A stretch of 7,082 bases of DNA from NCBI GenBank assembly GCA_023251335.1, contig JAHEZA010000126.1:1-7082 (forward strand), written 5' to 3'. The position numbers and the translations under genes were made by a program. Below, piece after piece: positions 5,604 to 7,082 of this stretch. Position 1 is the first letter of the stretch, and each line of letters begins with the position of its first letter. Under the pieces are notes generated by a model. It was not told the origin of the DNA. It searched no databases and worked only from the letters and a program-made list of their open reading frames with translations. Origin of the DNA: Chitinophagaceae bacterium (GTDB lineage: Bacteria; Bacteroidota; Bacteroidia; Chitinophagales; Chitinophagaceae).

Positions 5604-7013
5604 TTACTCGGAATCCAATATGATTTCCTTTATCGGTTGAACGAGTTGAGAAATATCACCCGCACCCGCTGTTATTAATACTTCTCCAAAACTGCTTTCG
5701 TGAACCAGTTTTAAATAATCTCCTGCCAGGTATTTTAATAATGCCTCTTTTGATACAACAGCCGCATTTTCATTTGTCATTTCTTTCAACAACATCTCGC
5801 TTGACACGCCTTCTATCGGCAACTCCCTCGCAGGATAGATTGGCAACAACAACACCCGATCAGCCAAATCAAGGCTTTCAGCAAATTCTTTCGCAAGGTC
5901 TCTCGTTCTTGAAAAAAGATGTGGCTGAAAAATAACCGTGCACTTCTTAAAACTGAATAAGCTCTTTGCGCTGCGTATCAGTGCGCCTAATTCAGCAGGA
6001 TGATGTGCGTAATCATCAATAAACACCACATTGTTCTTTAGGTTTACCGCTTCGGCCACAGAAATTATATATTCAAATCTTCTTTTTACACCCTTGAATG
6101 TACCTATCGCGTTTTTAATCTTTACCGGGTTAATTTTCAGGTACATGGCGATTGCTATAGATGCCACCGCGTTTTCCACATTATGCATACCACCCATATT
6201 CAATTTTACATCCGTGAGCTCCCAGTCTTTTGACTTTATATCAAAAACATAACCGCCATCTCTCATCGTAACATTCGCTGCATAAATATCCGCCATGTCA
6301 TTCAGAACACTATAACGGAGATGATTATTCGCAATAAAATTTTTATCAGGCAATCCGTATTTTGTCAATAAAAGACCGCCGGGTTTAAGTTTGTTTGCAA
6401 ATTCCACGAAAGCCGCTTCCATATTTTCGACAGTACCATATATATCCAGGTGATCCGGATCCATGGAAGTGATCAGCGCGATATCAGGAGATAATTTTAA
6501 AAAACTCCTATCGTATTCATCTGCCTCCACAACCGAAACGTTATTGCCGCTACTCCAGAAATTAGTATCATAGTTTACTGAGATACCGCCCAGGAAAGCA
6601 TTGCAACCAAAGCCGGAATGGCGAAGTATATGAGCAACCATGGCGCTTATGGTCGTTTTGCCATGAGTGCCCGCAATACAAATATTATAAGACGATTGAG
6701 TGATCTGCTGAAGCACATCGCTGCGCTTTGCCAATTCATAATTATTGTCTTTATAGAAATTAAACTCTTTATGATCTTTTGGAATCGCCGGTGTATAAAC
6801 AATCAAATCAGCATTTTTATCAATCATTTCCAGGTTATCTTCATAATGGATCAACATTCCCTCGCTTTCCATTTGTTTTGACAGTGGCGTTTGCGTTTTG
6901 TCATAACCACTTACCACCACATCTTTGCTGAGGAAATACCTTGCCAGGGCGCTCATACCTATGCCGCCAATGCCGATGAAATAAACCCTTGATATGTTTG
7001 AAATATCTTTCAT
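5604..7013 (-). CDS. murC: UDP-N-acetylmuramate--L-alanine ligase (MurC)
   Basis: MurC is the cytoplasmic ligase that joins L-alanine to UDP-N-acetylmuramate using ATP (EC 6.3.2.8), the first amino-acid addition of peptidoglycan precursor synthesis. The three Mur ligase domains are present. The N-terminal UDP-binding Rossmann domain has GIGGIGM (14-20). The central ATPase domain has the P-loop AGTHGKTT (114-121), VEADEYDRSF (162-171) and the DPDHLDIYG motif (185-193). The C-terminal domain has MGGMHNVENA near 273-282, FKGVKRRFE (306-314), DDYAHHP (333-339), FQPHLFSRT (362-370) and GAGDI (450-454). The length of 469 is normal and the gene is intact. The Met chosen lies just before the first Rossmann strand (SRVYFIGIGG), as expected. 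It stands directly before ftsQ with no ddl or murB between, as is usual in Bacteroidota. Confidence 0.98.
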   Translation of the reverse strand: MKDISNISRVYFIGIGGIGMSALARYFLSKDVVVSGYDKTQTPLSKQMESEGMLIHYEDNLEMIDKNADLIVYTPAIPKDHKEFNFYKDNNYELAKRSDVLQQITQSSYNICIAGTHGKTTISAMVAHILRHSGFGCNAFLGGISVNYDTNFWSSGNNVSVVEADEYDRSFLKLSPDIALITSMDPDHLDIYGTVENMEAAFVEFANKLKPGGLLLTKYGLPDKNFIANNHLRYSVLNDMADIYAANVTMRDGGYVFDIKSKDWELTDVKLNMGGMHNVENAVASIAIAMYLKINPVKIKNAIGTFKGVKRRFEYIISVAEAVNLKNNVVFIDDYAHHPAELGALIRSAKSLFSFKKCTVIFQPHLFSRTRDLAKEFAESLDLADRVLLLPIYPARELPIEGVSSEMLLKEMTNENAAVVSKEALLKYLAGDYLKLVHESSFGEVLITAGAGDISQLVQPIKEIILDSE

Positions 7014-7082
7014 TATATTTTTACCAATCTTATTTTATTTTCCCAAATCATTGTCAGGTTTTATTGTTTATTTGCTTTATAA
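7014..7082 (-). other. murC leader; end of the preceding gene at or beyond the window edge
   Basis: These 69 AT-rich bases precede murC. Reading leftward from the edge, the three frames meet stops at 7079-7077 (TAA), 7063-7061 (TAA) and 7056-7054 (TGA). At most about eight codons of a previous gene could therefore be inside the window. murG is expected there from the usual cluster order, but nothing in these bases proves it. No convincing promoter or Shine-Dalgarno is visible. Confidence 0.5.

Noticed and set aside
7014..7056. Bacteroidota-type promoter before murC (TAAGATTG near the start resembling TAnnTTTG)
   Set aside because: One position mismatches and no TTG element stands at the required distance upstream. 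Such partial matches are common in AT-rich DNA, and murC is expected to be inside a longer operon.

Overview
The window looks like chromosomal DNA of a Bacteroidota (Bacteroidetes) bacterium, most likely near the Chitinophagaceae/Sphingobacteria side. The reasons are the AT-rich, A-tract-rich intergenic DNA, the gene order murC-ftsQ-ftsA-ftsZ with no ddl or murB between murC and ftsQ, the long FtsZ and FtsQ tails, and translation starts that mostly lack a Shine-Dalgarno sequence. The phylum call rests on gene order and protein character. The family-level placement is an inference.

Layout. On the plus strand, 1-531 is the 3' part of a PlsC/LPLAT-family acyltransferase gene whose start lies before the window. 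Positions 532-795 are a convergent intergenic region holding a strong minus-strand intrinsic terminator (hairpin 652-678, U-tract 641-651). The rest is one minus-strand block, the distal end of the division and cell wall (dcw) cluster. In transcription order it holds murC (7013-5604), ftsQ (5596-4370), ftsA (4274-2907) and ftsZ (2745-796). The last 69 bases (7014-7082) are a murC leader, with the end of the preceding gene (murG expected) at or just beyond the edge.

How the genes work together. MurC makes UDP-MurNAc-L-Ala, the first amino-acid addition in peptidoglycan precursor synthesis. FtsZ forms the cytokinetic ring, FtsA tethers it to the membrane through a C-terminal amphipathic helix, and FtsQ is the bitopic periplasmic scaffold of the divisome. 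The murC-ftsQ gap is only 7 bp, implying cotranscription. The ftsQ-ftsA gap (95 bp) and ftsA-ftsZ gap (161 bp) are longer and contain unusual sequence. The first is an almost pure A-rich repeat on the coding strand. The second has two candidate RNA hairpins and the only convincing Shine-Dalgarno sequence in the window, just before ftsZ.

I found no undescribed system, mobile element, CRISPR array or RNA gene. The points most worth checking are the ftsZ leader, the FtsZ tail that continues 43 residues past its conserved C-terminal peptide, the long charged FtsQ tail, and the A-rich ftsQ-ftsA spacer.
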